In this document: piece after piece, positions 16,326-24,251 of the stretch | Position numbering within the stretch: the stretch's first letter is position 1 | Layout: the number at the start of each line of letters is the position of its first letter | Source: Bacteroidales bacterium | Lineage (GTDB): Bacteria; Bacteroidota; Bacteroidia; Bacteroidales; JAIPAH01 | Direction of reading: 5' to 3' | Assembly: GCA_021740175.1 (NCBI GenBank) | Contig: JAIPAH010000009.1 | Span: 1-43,503 of the forward strand | Length of the DNA stretch: 43,503 nt | Notes under the pieces: generated by a model | What the model saw: only the letters and a program-made list of their open reading frames with translations | Told to the model about the DNA's origin: nothing | Database searches by the model: none | Made by a program: the position numbers and the translations under genes

Positions 16326-16356
16326 AAACAAGGAACAACGAACAACGAACAAAACC

Positions 16357-16836
16357 TCACCCCACAGCATCGTCTTTGTCCTCAGCTTCCGGCTGCTTCC
16401 TTTTTTCTTCCCTGGTTTGTATTACTTGTGCCACGTCACGATTTTTCTTCTTATCGCTGGCCGTAAGATGGTGCATCACCTTGCTGCCAAAGTAGAAGGC
16501 TATCATCAGCTCAAAAGCTGTGAATAGATGCTCTGAACGGGCTTCAAGGTCTGGGGATATAAGCGAAAGGGTTTCGAACAGCAAGACAAAGACCAGTAGC
16601 GAGAGGGTTAAGGTCCCCCGGAAAACACCCCTGGGCATACCGAAAGTTTCGTTTTTATAGGGGTTTTCTCCTTCTTGCCATTTCCCGAATGTAAATTTTC
16701 TGAGCAAATAAATAAACAAAATGGCAACCAGGACAAGCCATAGCAAGACAGGGCCATAAAGTAACCAGAATTCCGGGTCTGAAGTGCTGAAGATTTTAAC
16801 AGTATTCGTTAAGGGTATGATATTTAATGTGTTCAT
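16357..16836 (-). CDS. Small three-TM membrane protein of the amidase operon
   Basis: 159 aa, last gene of a four-gene unit. Three hydrophobic segments are visible: ~23-46 (LLYGPVLLWLVLVAILFIYL), ~71-93 (GTLTLSLLVFVLLFETLSL) and ~104-122 ending LMIAFYFGSKVMHHL. The C-terminus is charged and cytoplasmic-looking (EEKRKQPEAEDKDDAVG). The FYFGSK ending of the last segment is seen in some small phage-type holin-like proteins, but I do not recognise a defined family. The start is 12 nt after the previous gene. A holin-like pore role is an inference from its place beside an unsecreted amidase. Confidence 0.65.
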   Translation of the reverse strand: MNTLNIIPLTNTVKIFSTSDPEFWLLYGPVLLWLVLVAILFIYLLRKFTFGKWQEGENPYKNETFGMPRGVFRGTLTLSLLVFVLLFETLSLISPDLEARSEHLFTAFELMIAFYFGSKVMHHLTASDKKKNRDVAQVIQTREEKRKQPEAEDKDDAVG

Positions 16837-16848
16837 AGGTCTTCGGGT

Positions 16849-17262
16849 TTAAAACAACAATCCAATGATTACACCGGCTGCGGCTCCCCCGATACCGGCA
16901 AATATTTTCAGGCGATGTTGCCTCCGGGCCTCGCGGGCTGCTTTTGAAAGGTTTTTCTCGGCCGCCTTCCACTGTTTCTTGTAATAAATTGCATCCTTTT
17001 CGTGAATAGTAACCAACGAATCCAGCTCGGTGGTTTTAGCCTCAAGGGTGCAGATTTTGTCCTCGTAGCTTTTATTCAACTCCCTGAGGGTTTCGTTTTC
17101 CTTTTTAGCGATCACCGCTTCCCGCATCTGGTTGATGGTTATCACATACAAGGTGTCCGCTTCGGCGCTTATGGTTTTCGATTCGCCGGGGTAAATATAC
17201 TCCTGGGAAAATGACAGCAAGGGTATAAATACCAGTATTAGTAGGGCTGCATAAAACTTCAT
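16849..17262 (-). CDS. Secreted coiled-coil protein with C-terminal glycine-zipper TM
   Basis: 137 aa. It has an N-terminal signal peptide (MKFYAALLILVFIPLLSFSQ), a central coiled coil (~residues 45-110, KKENETLRELNKSYEDKICT and onward) and a C-terminal hydrophobic end FAGIGGAAAGVIIGLLF with glycine spacing. The layout, periplasmic coiled coil plus membrane anchor, resembles the inner-membrane part of phage spanins, although spanins normally anchor at the N-terminus. It overlaps the upstream gene by 4 nt (ATGA). No known family is recognised; role inferred from context. Confidence 0.6.
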   Translation of the reverse strand: MKFYAALLILVFIPLLSFSQEYIYPGESKTISAEADTLYVITINQMREAVIAKKENETLRELNKSYEDKICTLEAKTTELDSLVTIHEKDAIYYKKQWKAAEKNLSKAAREARRQHRLKIFAGIGGAAAGVIIGLLF

Positions 17263-17696
17263 CCTTTGTTTCTTTTAAAAGATTCTTCGAAAGTGTTTTT
17301 CAGTTTTTCTTCGTCCATATTTTTGACTTCCCGGCTCACATCCTCCTTTTTCATCTCCATATTTTCAATGCGGGAGTCTATTTTTTCCAGCTTTTCCTCA
17401 AGAAGCTGGATACGTAGCTCTTTCTCCCTGATTTTTTTATCGTATTCCTCCCGGTGTTTTTTTTCACCTTTTTTGCGCTCATCCTGCTGCTCTATGATTC
17501 GGTCTATTTTTTCATAGCCACCGGCAAAGCCCCTGAAGCGATTTCGCAGGTATTTGTAAGGGATAGCCAACGCTCCCAGGATGATGGTTAAAATCTCCCA
17601 GTCGGTGTTGATATATCCTTCGGTATAGAGATATCCCAGCCCTAGGATGACGACAGCTATGACTATCAATGTTATGATAATATTTTTAAAACTCAT
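17259..17696 (-). CDS. Two-TM protein with cytoplasmic coiled coil
   Basis: 145 aa. Two membrane segments (~5-22, IIITLIVIAVVILGLGYLY, and ~33-48, EILTIILGALAIPYKYL) are followed by a long charged coiled coil (~60-130, KIREKELRIQLLEEKLEKI and onward). Two hydrophobic helices plus a charged tail is a holin-like arrangement, but the coiled coil is unusually long. It overlaps the amidase gene by 4 nt and the next gene by 4 nt, so the three are translationally coupled. No database family is recognised. Confidence 0.6.
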   Translation of the reverse strand: MSFKNIIITLIVIAVVILGLGYLYTEGYINTDWEILTIILGALAIPYKYLRNRFRGFAGGYEKIDRIIEQQDERKKGEKKHREEYDKKIREKELRIQLLEEKLEKIDSRIENMEMKKEDVSREVKNMDEEKLKNTFEESFKRNKG

Positions 17697-18499
17697 GAAT
17701 CATCCGTTTTAAGATATTTGCCCATGACCCATCCTTTAACCGGGGCTTCCACTTGATACCAATCTCCTTCTTTACGGATAATTTTTAAGGAAGTGCCTTT
17801 TTCAAGGGGTTGGGTGATTTTTTGGCCTTCAGTTCCGGGCGCATCTCTAAAATTCAGCTTAGGTACGGCTACTTCCCCTACATCGGGTAGTTTGTCCGGT
17901 TCATCGGAAGAGCGGTCTTCTGATAAGAGCTTATTGCGGAATTTGTCCAGCGGGAAGGCCGGCCCCGGGTCTTTTTTTCGATCGGGAGATACCTCTTCAT
18001 GCCCCAAAAGATATTTGATGTCATAGGTTTTGATAAGTAATTTGCAGAGGTTAAAAGCGGCATTGATCTGTTCTTCGGGATAAATATGCCAGAACCGCGT
18101 AAAATCTTCATTGCGGTGAACCTCCTCAATCACTTCTTCCTCAGGGTATTTTCTCCCAAACCACGAGACATATTTTTCACCTGACTTTTTGAGAATACCG
18201 GGATTGTCCATTTCAATACCAATCGAATATTGGTTCATGCCTGTACGATTTTCATGATGACTAGGACCCGCGTGATTAGCTTTTGTGTTAAAAGGAACCA
18301 GTTGAGTGATGTCGCCTCTTGCTGATATGACCACATGTGCCGAGACATCGTTATCCGGGTCGGTTAATGTATTTATCGATGATTCGGCACTTGCCCCGGC
18401 GGTATAATGCATAATGATAGTGTCAGGAGTGATGGTGCCCCCATGATTGGGGGATTCATGAAAAGGAATGTCCTTAAGTTTATGATGTTGTATTTCCAT
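17693..18499 (-). CDS. N-acetylmuramoyl-L-alanine amidase with SH3b domain (endolysin-like)
   Basis: 268 aa. Residues ~15-190 are an Amidase_2/AmpD-PGRP domain; the likely zinc ligands are H31 (IIMHYTAG), H167 (LLGHEEVSPDRK) and D177 (KDPGPAF), with the catalytic-site E96 in IGIEMDN. Residues ~208-265 form an SH3b wall-binding domain (PKLNFRDAPG through GWVMGKYL). The enzyme cuts the bond between MurNAc and the stem peptide L-Ala. No signal peptide or membrane anchor is seen, so like phage endolysins it would need help to reach the wall. The three following genes encode small membrane proteins coupled by overlaps. A promoter lies directly upstream (18521-18552). Confidence 0.88.
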   Translation of the reverse strand: MEIQHHKLKDIPFHESPNHGGTITPDTIIMHYTAGASAESSINTLTDPDNDVSAHVVISARGDITQLVPFNTKANHAGPSHHENRTGMNQYSIGIEMDNPGILKKSGEKYVSWFGRKYPEEEVIEEVHRNEDFTRFWHIYPEEQINAAFNLCKLLIKTYDIKYLLGHEEVSPDRKKDPGPAFPLDKFRNKLLSEDRSSDEPDKLPDVGEVAVPKLNFRDAPGTEGQKITQPLEKGTSLKIIRKEGDWYQVEAPVKGWVMGKYLKTDDS

Positions 18500-18520
18500 A
18501 GCAATAAAACTTTTGCAGGA

Positions 18521-18552
18521 TAAATATAGATAATTTGATGGAATGTTTCAAG
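18521..18552 (-). promoter_or_regulatory. Promoter of the amidase operon
   Basis: TATATTTA (18521-18528; 5 of 6 fixed positions of TAnnTTTG) with TTG (18549-18551) 20 nt upstream, ending about 22 nt before the amidase ATG. Confidence 0.5.
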
Positions 18553-18574
18553 AAAACACCACGTTTCTTTTTTG

Positions 18575-19477
18575 TTAAAAATAAACAAGGTGAAACCGGA
18601 GCCCTTTACGGGTGTTGTATTCAAGGGCAGGGGCGGGCATCTTAAAGAACCGCAGCGCTTCAAAAATAAAATTCAGCACTCTCGAATCCGTGTTAATTTG
18701 TTTAAAATCAATATCGGGAGCCAGTAAGAAGCGAGCTGTTCTTTCGAATTCGGGGATAGGATTTCCGTTGTATGAGGAGGCGTTTTTTTCTCCTCCCGTC
18801 ATTCCGTGGGCGTTGTAGCCTGCGGCGAGGTTGAGCCAGAGAGGAAGCGTTTTCCTCGGCATTATGGCGTTAAGATTGGCCGATAGCCAGAACGTCTGGG
18901 CATTGTAATCCTTCAGCATGTTTTCGGGGAGATTGCTCCCCAGCAGGTCAGGCCTGTATTCGGGATATTGGGTATCATGGTAAGAATATTTCGGAATGAT
19001 ACGCTGTTCCTCCCACAATTGGTTCTGGCCAATATACAGGAGACTACCCGTTGTGTTGGCTATCAGGTCGGCGTATGAAGCACCCCATTTGGCCGAAAAC
19101 CCGTCCAGCACTTCTATCACGGTTTGGTACAAAAATCCTGTGGCACCGGCCATCCACACCGCTTTGGCATCACGATATCCGGCCCAGCGATAACTCTGCG
19201 ACGCATAGTGAGTTAAGTAATAGGTTGTAATTATATGACCGGCTTTGTCCTGCAGCATCCATTCCCCGCTATCATCGATAAAATGAAAGGAGCTTTGCTC
19301 ATAGTTTTTATACCACGAATGGTACAGGAAAGTCATGCTGCCCGCATAGCCCGTAAGTCCGCCTACCAGTAAAAGGTTTCTCCTTTTTTTATAGATGGAA
19401 GTGGAGTCGCCCTGAGCAGTCAGGCCCAGTGGGATTACCGCAAGAAGTAAAACGATGAACAAGTATTGCTTTCTCAC
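18575..19477 (-). CDS. DUF2279 (YfiM-like) envelope protein
   Basis: 300 aa with a signal peptide (MRKQYLFIVLLLAVIPLGLTA). The conserved block has WMLQDKAGHIITTYYLTHYA, then a glycine/alanine-rich hydrophobic stretch (AVWMAGATGFLYQTVIEVLD) and GASYADLIANTTGSLLY, which define DUF2279 proteins in Bacteroidota. They are predicted periplasmic or membrane-associated; no function is known. It overlaps the MATE gene by 4 nt and so belongs to that transcription unit, downstream of it. The start at 19477 fits the signal peptide. Confidence 0.8.
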   Translation of the reverse strand: MRKQYLFIVLLLAVIPLGLTAQGDSTSIYKKRRNLLLVGGLTGYAGSMTFLYHSWYKNYEQSSFHFIDDSGEWMLQDKAGHIITTYYLTHYASQSYRWAGYRDAKAVWMAGATGFLYQTVIEVLDGFSAKWGASYADLIANTTGSLLYIGQNQLWEEQRIIPKYSYHDTQYPEYRPDLLGSNLPENMLKDYNAQTFWLSANLNAIMPRKTLPLWLNLAAGYNAHGMTGGEKNASSYNGNPIPEFERTARFLLAPDIDFKQINTDSRVLNFIFEALRFFKMPAPALEYNTRKGLRFHLVYF

Positions 19478-20877
19478 GACGCTTTTTTTACAAATTTAGT
19501 CTTTCCCCTTTTTTTGAAAAGCATTTTAGAAGAAATAATCTCATGAACATAGAGCGTGTGCACCAATATCGAAATTGTGATAAGGGCAGCTGCCAGGTCA
19601 GCTAAGGGAAATGCCAGCCATACGCCTGTGATTCCCAGCCCAAACAGGTTCGGTAGTAGCAAAACCAGGGGCACGACGAGAATGATCCAGCGCATAATCG
19701 ATAAAAGGAAAGAAGATTTTTTCATCCCCAGGGCTTGGTGAATGCCCGTTCCGGCAATCGATATACCCATGACCCACATCATCGACACGACAATCCTGAA
19801 GGCGCCGGTTCCCCGGGAGATAAGCTCCGGGTCATTCGTAAAGATCGAATAGATTTCGCGGGGGAAAATTTCGGCGATTCCTACGATAAATAGCCCGAAA
19901 AACAGCGAATAGCCCAGCCCGATCCGTATCGTTTTTTTTACCCGTTCGGGTTGCTCAGCCCCGTAGTTATATCCAACGATCGGTTGCATGCCCTGGTTCA
20001 GCCCGAAAAGGGGCAGAGCAATAAACAGCGAGACCCGGTAAATGATGGCAAAGATGGCTATGGCAATCTCTCCGCCCAGGCTGCCCAGCGTGTGATTGAG
20101 TATCACTACGGCGATACTGCCCGAGGAGCGCATGCCCAGACCCGAAAGACCTACACCCGTGGTTTCTTTGACGATATATTTTTTCAGCCTGAAATTCTTT
20201 GGCTTTAAGGTGATAATGGTCTTCGAAGAGTTGAAATAATAGATAATGTAGATAAGGTTGGCAAATTTTCCGAGCGCGGTGGCCAGGGCAGCTCCTTCCA
20301 TACCCATGTTCAGGGGAAAAATAAAAACATAGTCAAGGCCGGTATTGACTATCATACCCAGCAGCATGGCATTCATCGCTTCTTTGGCATTCCCTTCGGC
20401 CCTGAGTAGATTATTGGAGGAAACGCAAAACGGGAACCAGAGCATTGCAATAAAAATAATCTGGCTGTAGGCGGAAGCATAGGGAATGATTTTGTCGGTA
20501 GCCCCGAAAAGTCGCAACACCGGCTCGTTGAATATCAGCCCAACGGTGGTAAAAAACACGCCGATCAAAAAAATCATGAGCATGGAGTTGCCGGCAATAT
20601 TGTCTACCATGCTATACTTTTTAGCGCCTAGCGAGCGCGATAGGAGAGAGGCCGAGCCAATGCCCACCATGTGAGCAAAAGAACTGATAATCCCCACAAT
20701 CGGCAGAACGATAGCCACTGCGGCGATGCCCATCGACCCAACGCCATGCCCGATAAAAATGGTGTCCACGATGTTGTACAACGCCGTCGCAAACATCGCC
20801 AGCATGGCAGGAGTTGACAGCTTAATCAACAGCCGGTTGATCTTTTCAGTCCCTAATTTTGCCTGCGGTTTACTCAT
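19474..20877 (-). CDS. MATE-family multidrug efflux transporter
   Basis: 467 aa from the ATG at 20877 (the longer frame starts with TTG inside the promoter). It has about 12 membrane helices in two homologous halves. The N-terminus has KLSTPAMLAMFATALYNIVD, typical of the MepA-like branch of the MATE/MOP superfamily, and NQGMQPIVGYNYGA in the second half. Such proteins export cationic drugs in exchange for H+ or Na+ across the inner membrane; the substrate here is unknown. A TACCTTTG -7 element ends about 10 nt before the ATG, so the mRNA would have almost no leader. The DUF2279 gene follows with a 4-nt overlap. Confidence 0.9.
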   Translation of the reverse strand: MSKPQAKLGTEKINRLLIKLSTPAMLAMFATALYNIVDTIFIGHGVGSMGIAAVAIVLPIVGIISSFAHMVGIGSASLLSRSLGAKKYSMVDNIAGNSMLMIFLIGVFFTTVGLIFNEPVLRLFGATDKIIPYASAYSQIIFIAMLWFPFCVSSNNLLRAEGNAKEAMNAMLLGMIVNTGLDYVFIFPLNMGMEGAALATALGKFANLIYIIYYFNSSKTIITLKPKNFRLKKYIVKETTGVGLSGLGMRSSGSIAVVILNHTLGSLGGEIAIAIFAIIYRVSLFIALPLFGLNQGMQPIVGYNYGAEQPERVKKTIRIGLGYSLFFGLFIVGIAEIFPREIYSIFTNDPELISRGTGAFRIVVSMMWVMGISIAGTGIHQALGMKKSSFLLSIMRWIILVVPLVLLLPNLFGLGITGVWLAFPLADLAAALITISILVHTLYVHEIISSKMLFKKRGKTKFVKKAS

Positions 20878-20886
20878 ATAATGGTG

Positions 20887-20894
20887 CAAAGGTA
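20887..20894 (-). promoter_or_regulatory. -7 element (TACCTTTG) of the MATE gene
   Basis: Exact TAnnTTTG on the minus strand. The expected RNA start is about 4 nt before the ATG at 20877, giving a nearly leaderless mRNA. Confidence 0.6.
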
Positions 20895-20909
20895 AAGAAC
20901 TAACTCAAG

Positions 20910-20922
20910 TTTCACGGTGAAA
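20910..20922. promoter_or_regulatory. Possible operator palindrome TTTCAC-G-GTGAAA
   Basis: A perfect 6-bp inverted repeat with a one-base centre lies upstream of the MATE -7 element, in the divergent spacer with the PEBP gene. A repressor site controlling one or both genes is possible; no regulator gene is nearby. Confidence 0.3.
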
Positions 20923-20991
20923 GATACTGCTTTTAACCCTTTGCTTTTACGCTGAAGAATTATTATCTTACCATCCAAAAAGGAGGTGTTT

Positions 20992-21420
20992 ATGAAATTA
21001 ACCAGTAGTGCTTTCAACCATGAAGATTTTATTCCGGAAAAGTATTCTTGCAAAGGGGATGATATCAACCCGGAGCTGAAATGGGAGAATGTCCCCGAAA
21101 ACACAAAAAGTTTCGCTCTCAGTTGTAAAGACCCTGATGCTCCGATAGGTACTTTTGTCCACTGGCTTGTCTATGACATTGATAAGGACCGGCGGGAAAT
21201 CGGTGAAAATACCGTGCCTGGCAAACAGGTTAAAAACAATTTCGGGAAGGAGAATTATGGAGGCCCCTGTCCGCCGTCCGGAACGCACAGGTATTATTTT
21301 ACCATTTATGCCCTGGACGTCGAAAAATTGGGAGCAATCAGTACAATGGATGAATTTGACAGCGAAGTGGAAAAACATACCCTGGATAAGGCTGTATTAA
21401 TGGGAAATTTTAAACGTTAA
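20992..21420 (+). CDS. YbhB/YbcL-type PEBP (Raf kinase inhibitor-like) protein
   Basis: 142 aa. The family motifs CKDPDAPIGTFVHWLVYDI (the DPDxP ligand-binding segment) and GGPCPPSGTHRYYFTIYALD (GxxPPxG-HRY) are both present. Bacterial PEBP proteins bind phosphate-like ligands; a clear physiological role is not established. There is no signal peptide, so it is cytoplasmic. The ATG at 20992 is chosen because a strong Shine-Dalgarno AGGAGG (20981-20986) lies 5 nt upstream, uncommon in this phylum; the GTG at 20986 would overlap it. Divergent from the MATE gene. Confidence 0.92.
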   Translation: MKLTSSAFNHEDFIPEKYSCKGDDINPELKWENVPENTKSFALSCKDPDAPIGTFVHWLVYDIDKDRREIGENTVPGKQVKNNFGKENYGGPCPPSGTHRYYFTIYALDVEKLGAISTMDEFDSEVEKHTLDKAVLMGNFKR

Positions 21421-21451
21421 CTTTGCACGGGAATAGCATTTCCTTAAAGCA

Positions 21452-21493
21452 TTCCGGCACTATAACAACAAAAGAAGTTGTTTGGTGCCGGAA
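21452..21493 (+). other. Stem-loop between the PEBP and acyltransferase genes
   Basis: TTCCGGCAC (21452-21460) pairs perfectly with GTGCCGGAA (21485-21493), and an inner AACAAC (21464-21469) with GTTGTT (21477-21482). No T run follows, so it is not a classic terminator. It could be an attenuator or mRNA end. Confidence 0.55.
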
Positions 21494-21548
21494 GCAGGAG
21501 ATTTGGAGGTGAGCCTTTTGCAGGTTCACTTCAAAAACGATCAATATA

Positions 21549-22859
21549 TTGGAAGAAAATAAATATAATGCCGAGCAAACCAGTGATTTTTGGTTTCCCC
21601 TGGATAACGCAGCCAAGATTTTCCCGGCGGTCCTGTCGAGAGAGCATACTACCGTATTTAGGCTTACGGCGGTATTAAAAGAGCCTGTCAAAATAACGCC
21701 GTTTTTGAAAGCCCTGTCGCTTACGGAGAAGCGTTTTCCTTATTTTAAGGTGCAAATGAAAGAAGGTTTTTTTTGGTACTACCTGGAGCATGTGCCGCGG
21801 CGTTTTCCCGTTGGTGTTGATGACAAACTGCCCTGCCGCGCTTTTGACAGTAATGCGATGTTAATACGCATTATGATCATTCAAAACAGGATAAGCGTGG
21901 AATATTCGCATATTTTAACGGATGGTACCGGTGCATACGAGTTTATGAAAAGCCTTCTCATCCTCTATTCCGCGGAACTCGGTGTGGAAATCCCTGAAGA
22001 TTTTGCTTATTTGCAACCGGGGGAAAGCATCTCCGAAGAGGAATATGAAGACTCCTATAAAAGATATTTTAAAGGAGAGATTCCACCTATGGTAAGTAAA
22101 TCCAAGGCCTTTCACTTGCCCTATTCCCTGCAGAATAAGCCGCGTTTTACAAGGAGAATTATGATCGCAACGATGGCGGATATAAAAAATGCGGCCCATC
22201 AAAAAGGTATTAGTATTAATGATTATCTTGTTGCCGTATATCTTTATGTGCTCCAGGATATTTATGAAGAAAACTATCCTTCCTGGCGTTATAAGAAATT
22301 CCGAAAAATCCGTGTGCAGGTACCCGTTAATCTCAGGAAGATGTTTCCATCCCGGTCTATGCGCAATTTTTCCTTGTTTGTGATGCCTGAAATTGATCTC
22401 AGACTGGGACATTATTCTTTTGATGAACTCCTCAAGGTCGTCTATCATCAAATACGCCTGGAAACGGATATAAAGTTGATTAACAAAAATATATCGAGAA
22501 ATGTGGGAAGCGAAAAGAAAATCTATGTAAAGAGCATACCCTTGTTTTTGAAAACCCTTCTCTTAAGAATGAACTACTATACCAAAGGAACCAATCAATA
22601 TAGCGGTGTGCTCACCAATCTTGGTAAGGCGAAACTACCACCCGGAACAGCGGAGCTGGTAGATTATTTTATTTTTAATCCGCCACCACCCAACCGCATT
22701 GTTAAGGAAAACTGCGGCATCATAGGCTTTGAAGATAAACTGGTGGTGAGTTTTGGCAATATCACCAAGTCAAGCGCTTTGGAAGAGAAATATATGCAGT
22801 TTTTCAAAGACGAGGGTATTGACGTAAAATATGAATCCGATAAAGGGGAGGAGCTATGA
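21549..22859 (+). CDS. Condensation-domain/alcohol acetyltransferase-like protein
   Basis: 436 aa, apparently from a TTG start (21549), since no in-frame ATG or GTG precedes the conserved part and a TGA lies at about 21508. Residues 121-126 (HILTDG) form the HXXXDG motif of CoA-dependent acyltransferases, condensation domains and alcohol acetyltransferases. The fold marker VQVPVNLRKMFPSRSMRNFS and a C-terminal ENCGIIGFEDKLVVSFGN also fit. Enzymes of this fold transfer acyl groups from CoA or carrier proteins to OH or NH2. Substrate unknown. The next gene overlaps by 4 nt, so the pair probably acts together. Confidence 0.75.
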   Translation: MEENKYNAEQTSDFWFPLDNAAKIFPAVLSREHTTVFRLTAVLKEPVKITPFLKALSLTEKRFPYFKVQMKEGFFWYYLEHVPRRFPVGVDDKLPCRAFDSNAMLIRIMIIQNRISVEYSHILTDGTGAYEFMKSLLILYSAELGVEIPEDFAYLQPGESISEEEYEDSYKRYFKGEIPPMVSKSKAFHLPYSLQNKPRFTRRIMIATMADIKNAAHQKGISINDYLVAVYLYVLQDIYEENYPSWRYKKFRKIRVQVPVNLRKMFPSRSMRNFSLFVMPEIDLRLGHYSFDELLKVVYHQIRLETDIKLINKNISRNVGSEKKIYVKSIPLFLKTLLLRMNYYTKGTNQYSGVLTNLGKAKLPPGTAELVDYFIFNPPPPNRIVKENCGIIGFEDKLVVSFGNITKSSALEEKYMQFFKDEGIDVKYESDKGEEL

Positions 22860-23581
22860 AAACTTGTGCCAACTGTGGCGTAGAGGTTGAAGAAAATGCA
22901 AATTTTTGTCCATTGTGTGGCGAACCTGTTGTGGATAAACACTCCGGGAACGTCGAATCTATCTATATCAGGAAACGAGAAAGAGATGAGAAATCGCTGA
23001 CAGATTATCAAAGGCTGAGCGGTTTGCAAAAGCGCCAACTGTTTTGGGAGATCTCCGGGATGGTATTAATTACAGGGATTTTGGTGACCTTACTCCTTGA
23101 TCTTTTCGGTTCCGACCGGCTTACCTGGTCCCGCTATTCGATGACCGTGTGTGCGGTACTGTTTATTAATACCACGCTCATACGCTTTTATTCCAAAAAT
23201 CTCTTGATCCTGATGCTGGGAAGTCTGGCATCCGTTTCCGCACTTCTTATCGTGCTGGACGTATTTACCGGTCAGTTGGAATGGGGGATAAACCTAGGCA
23301 TTCCGTTGCTGGCAGTGGCCTACATCCTCACCCTGGCGCTCATTAAAATCATCGGCAGAGCCAGGGAAAAGGGTTTAAACATTATAGCCTACTCGTTTAT
23401 TGCTTTGGGCATTTTGAGTTTGGGTACTGAAGGTGTTGTGTCACTCTATTTGGAAAATGTTTTGAGTCTTCACTGGAGCCTGGTTGTGATAGCCTCGGTG
23501 TTTCCGGGTGCCGCCATTTTATTTTTTATTCATTATCGCTTGAAACGGGGTACGGATTTAAGACGGTTTTTTCACATCTAG
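22856..23581 (+). CDS. Zinc-ribbon six-TM membrane protein (DUF6320-like)
   Basis: 241 aa. An N-terminal zinc ribbon (C4-x2-C7 and C18-x2-C21, in CANCGVEVEENANFCPLCG) is followed by a charged linker and about six membrane helices from residue ~62 to 230. This layout, directly downstream of a condensation-type acyltransferase, resembles proteins annotated as DUF6320 in other Bacteroidota and Firmicutes; that name is from memory. ATGA overlap with the acyltransferase indicates translational coupling. It may anchor the acyltransferase at the membrane or move its product; both are inference. Confidence 0.7.
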   Translation: MKTCANCGVEVEENANFCPLCGEPVVDKHSGNVESIYIRKRERDEKSLTDYQRLSGLQKRQLFWEISGMVLITGILVTLLLDLFGSDRLTWSRYSMTVCAVLFINTTLIRFYSKNLLILMLGSLASVSALLIVLDVFTGQLEWGINLGIPLLAVAYILTLALIKIIGRAREKGLNIIAYSFIALGILSLGTEGVVSLYLENVLSLHWSLVVIASVFPGAAILFFIHYRLKRGTDLRRFFHI

Positions 23582-23586
23582 CGGCT

Positions 23587-24222
23587 TTAGAAGATGGTCA
23601 GCAACTCGATCAAGAGATTTCTTCCCAGTACAAGAAACAGGAAGAAACTGGAGACCAAACCATGGTATATTCCCAACGGCCATATATTTCCCCATTGGAA
23701 ATAAACGCTCAAAAACAGGGTTTCCATGACAAAAACAAAAAGCATTAGGGGAATGCTGGGAAAGTGCACCAAGGCAAACAGCAAAGCGGTGAGCAGGATG
23801 ATCTGTCTATGGGTAAGCTGTATTTCGGGCAGGTGTATAAGGTTTCCGGCAAAAAGCCCCGCGATCATAAACTGCTGGAAAAGACCCCATACCGGGTAAA
23901 ATGCCAAGATGGGTAAAATATGCCAGTTCATAAAAGTAGCTTCCACCTTCAATCCATAGATGACGATGCCGACTATAGCTAAAGCGGCAAAGGGTAACAA
24001 AATCAAAAAAGACTTTCTGAGATTTTTTTTGCGGAAACCCCAGCGGTTTACTACCTGGGGGTCACCTTTATACCGCCTGTAAATAAATACAAGCCAGAAC
24101 AGGCAGGCACCGACAATGTAAAATGCCCGAAAGTCAAGCCAGTCCATCAAAATAAATTTCAGGGCACCGGTAACGACTAATGCTAATATTTCAAGACGCT
24201 TGGCCTTATCTGAAGATGGCAT
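23587..24222 (-). CDS. CPBP-family membrane protein with degenerate protease motif
   Basis: 211 aa from the ATG at 24222 (the frame opens at 24279, but those residues are encoded by the tandem repeat). About seven membrane helices. The CPBP (CAAX protease and bacteriocin-processing) layout is visible: the motif-1 region reads WGLFQQFMIAGLFAGNL where active enzymes have EExxxR, motif 2 is LFALVHFP (FxxxH) and motif 3 is GIYHGLVSS. The two catalytic glutamates and the arginine are thus replaced. It is either an inactive member with a binding role or uses other residues. Convergent with the zinc-ribbon gene, with 5 bp between. Confidence 0.7.
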   Translation of the reverse strand: MPSSDKAKRLEILALVVTGALKFILMDWLDFRAFYIVGACLFWLVFIYRRYKGDPQVVNRWGFRKKNLRKSFLILLPFAALAIVGIVIYGLKVEATFMNWHILPILAFYPVWGLFQQFMIAGLFAGNLIHLPEIQLTHRQIILLTALLFALVHFPSIPLMLFVFVMETLFLSVYFQWGNIWPLGIYHGLVSSFFLFLVLGRNLLIELLTIF

Positions 24223-24251
24223 CAAACATGGTTTTTGGTTTACTCTCTTCT

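Larger units (their letters stand above)
15779..16356. other. Intergenic region with repeats, no gene
   Basis: No convincing coding frame. It holds a hairpin CTTCCAGC/GCTGGAAG near 15967-15998, whose AGACCTTCCAGC-like sequence recurs in the dispersed repeats at 38.4, 40.5 and 42.1 kb, and the two tandem repeats listed separately. The short open frames over the repeats merely read FRISGFGF-like translations of the repeat. Confidence 0.7.

Noticed and set aside
16112-16360. Two overlapping minus-strand open frames with FRISGFGF-like repeats
   Set aside because: They are translations of the ACCCGAA/ATCCGAA tandem repeat in two frames; no coding bias, no ribosome-binding site.
21549-22859. Start at another ATG for the acyltransferase
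   Set aside because: The nearby ATG at 21568 is out of frame and the next in-frame ATG is about 70 codons inside the conserved domain, so TTG is kept.
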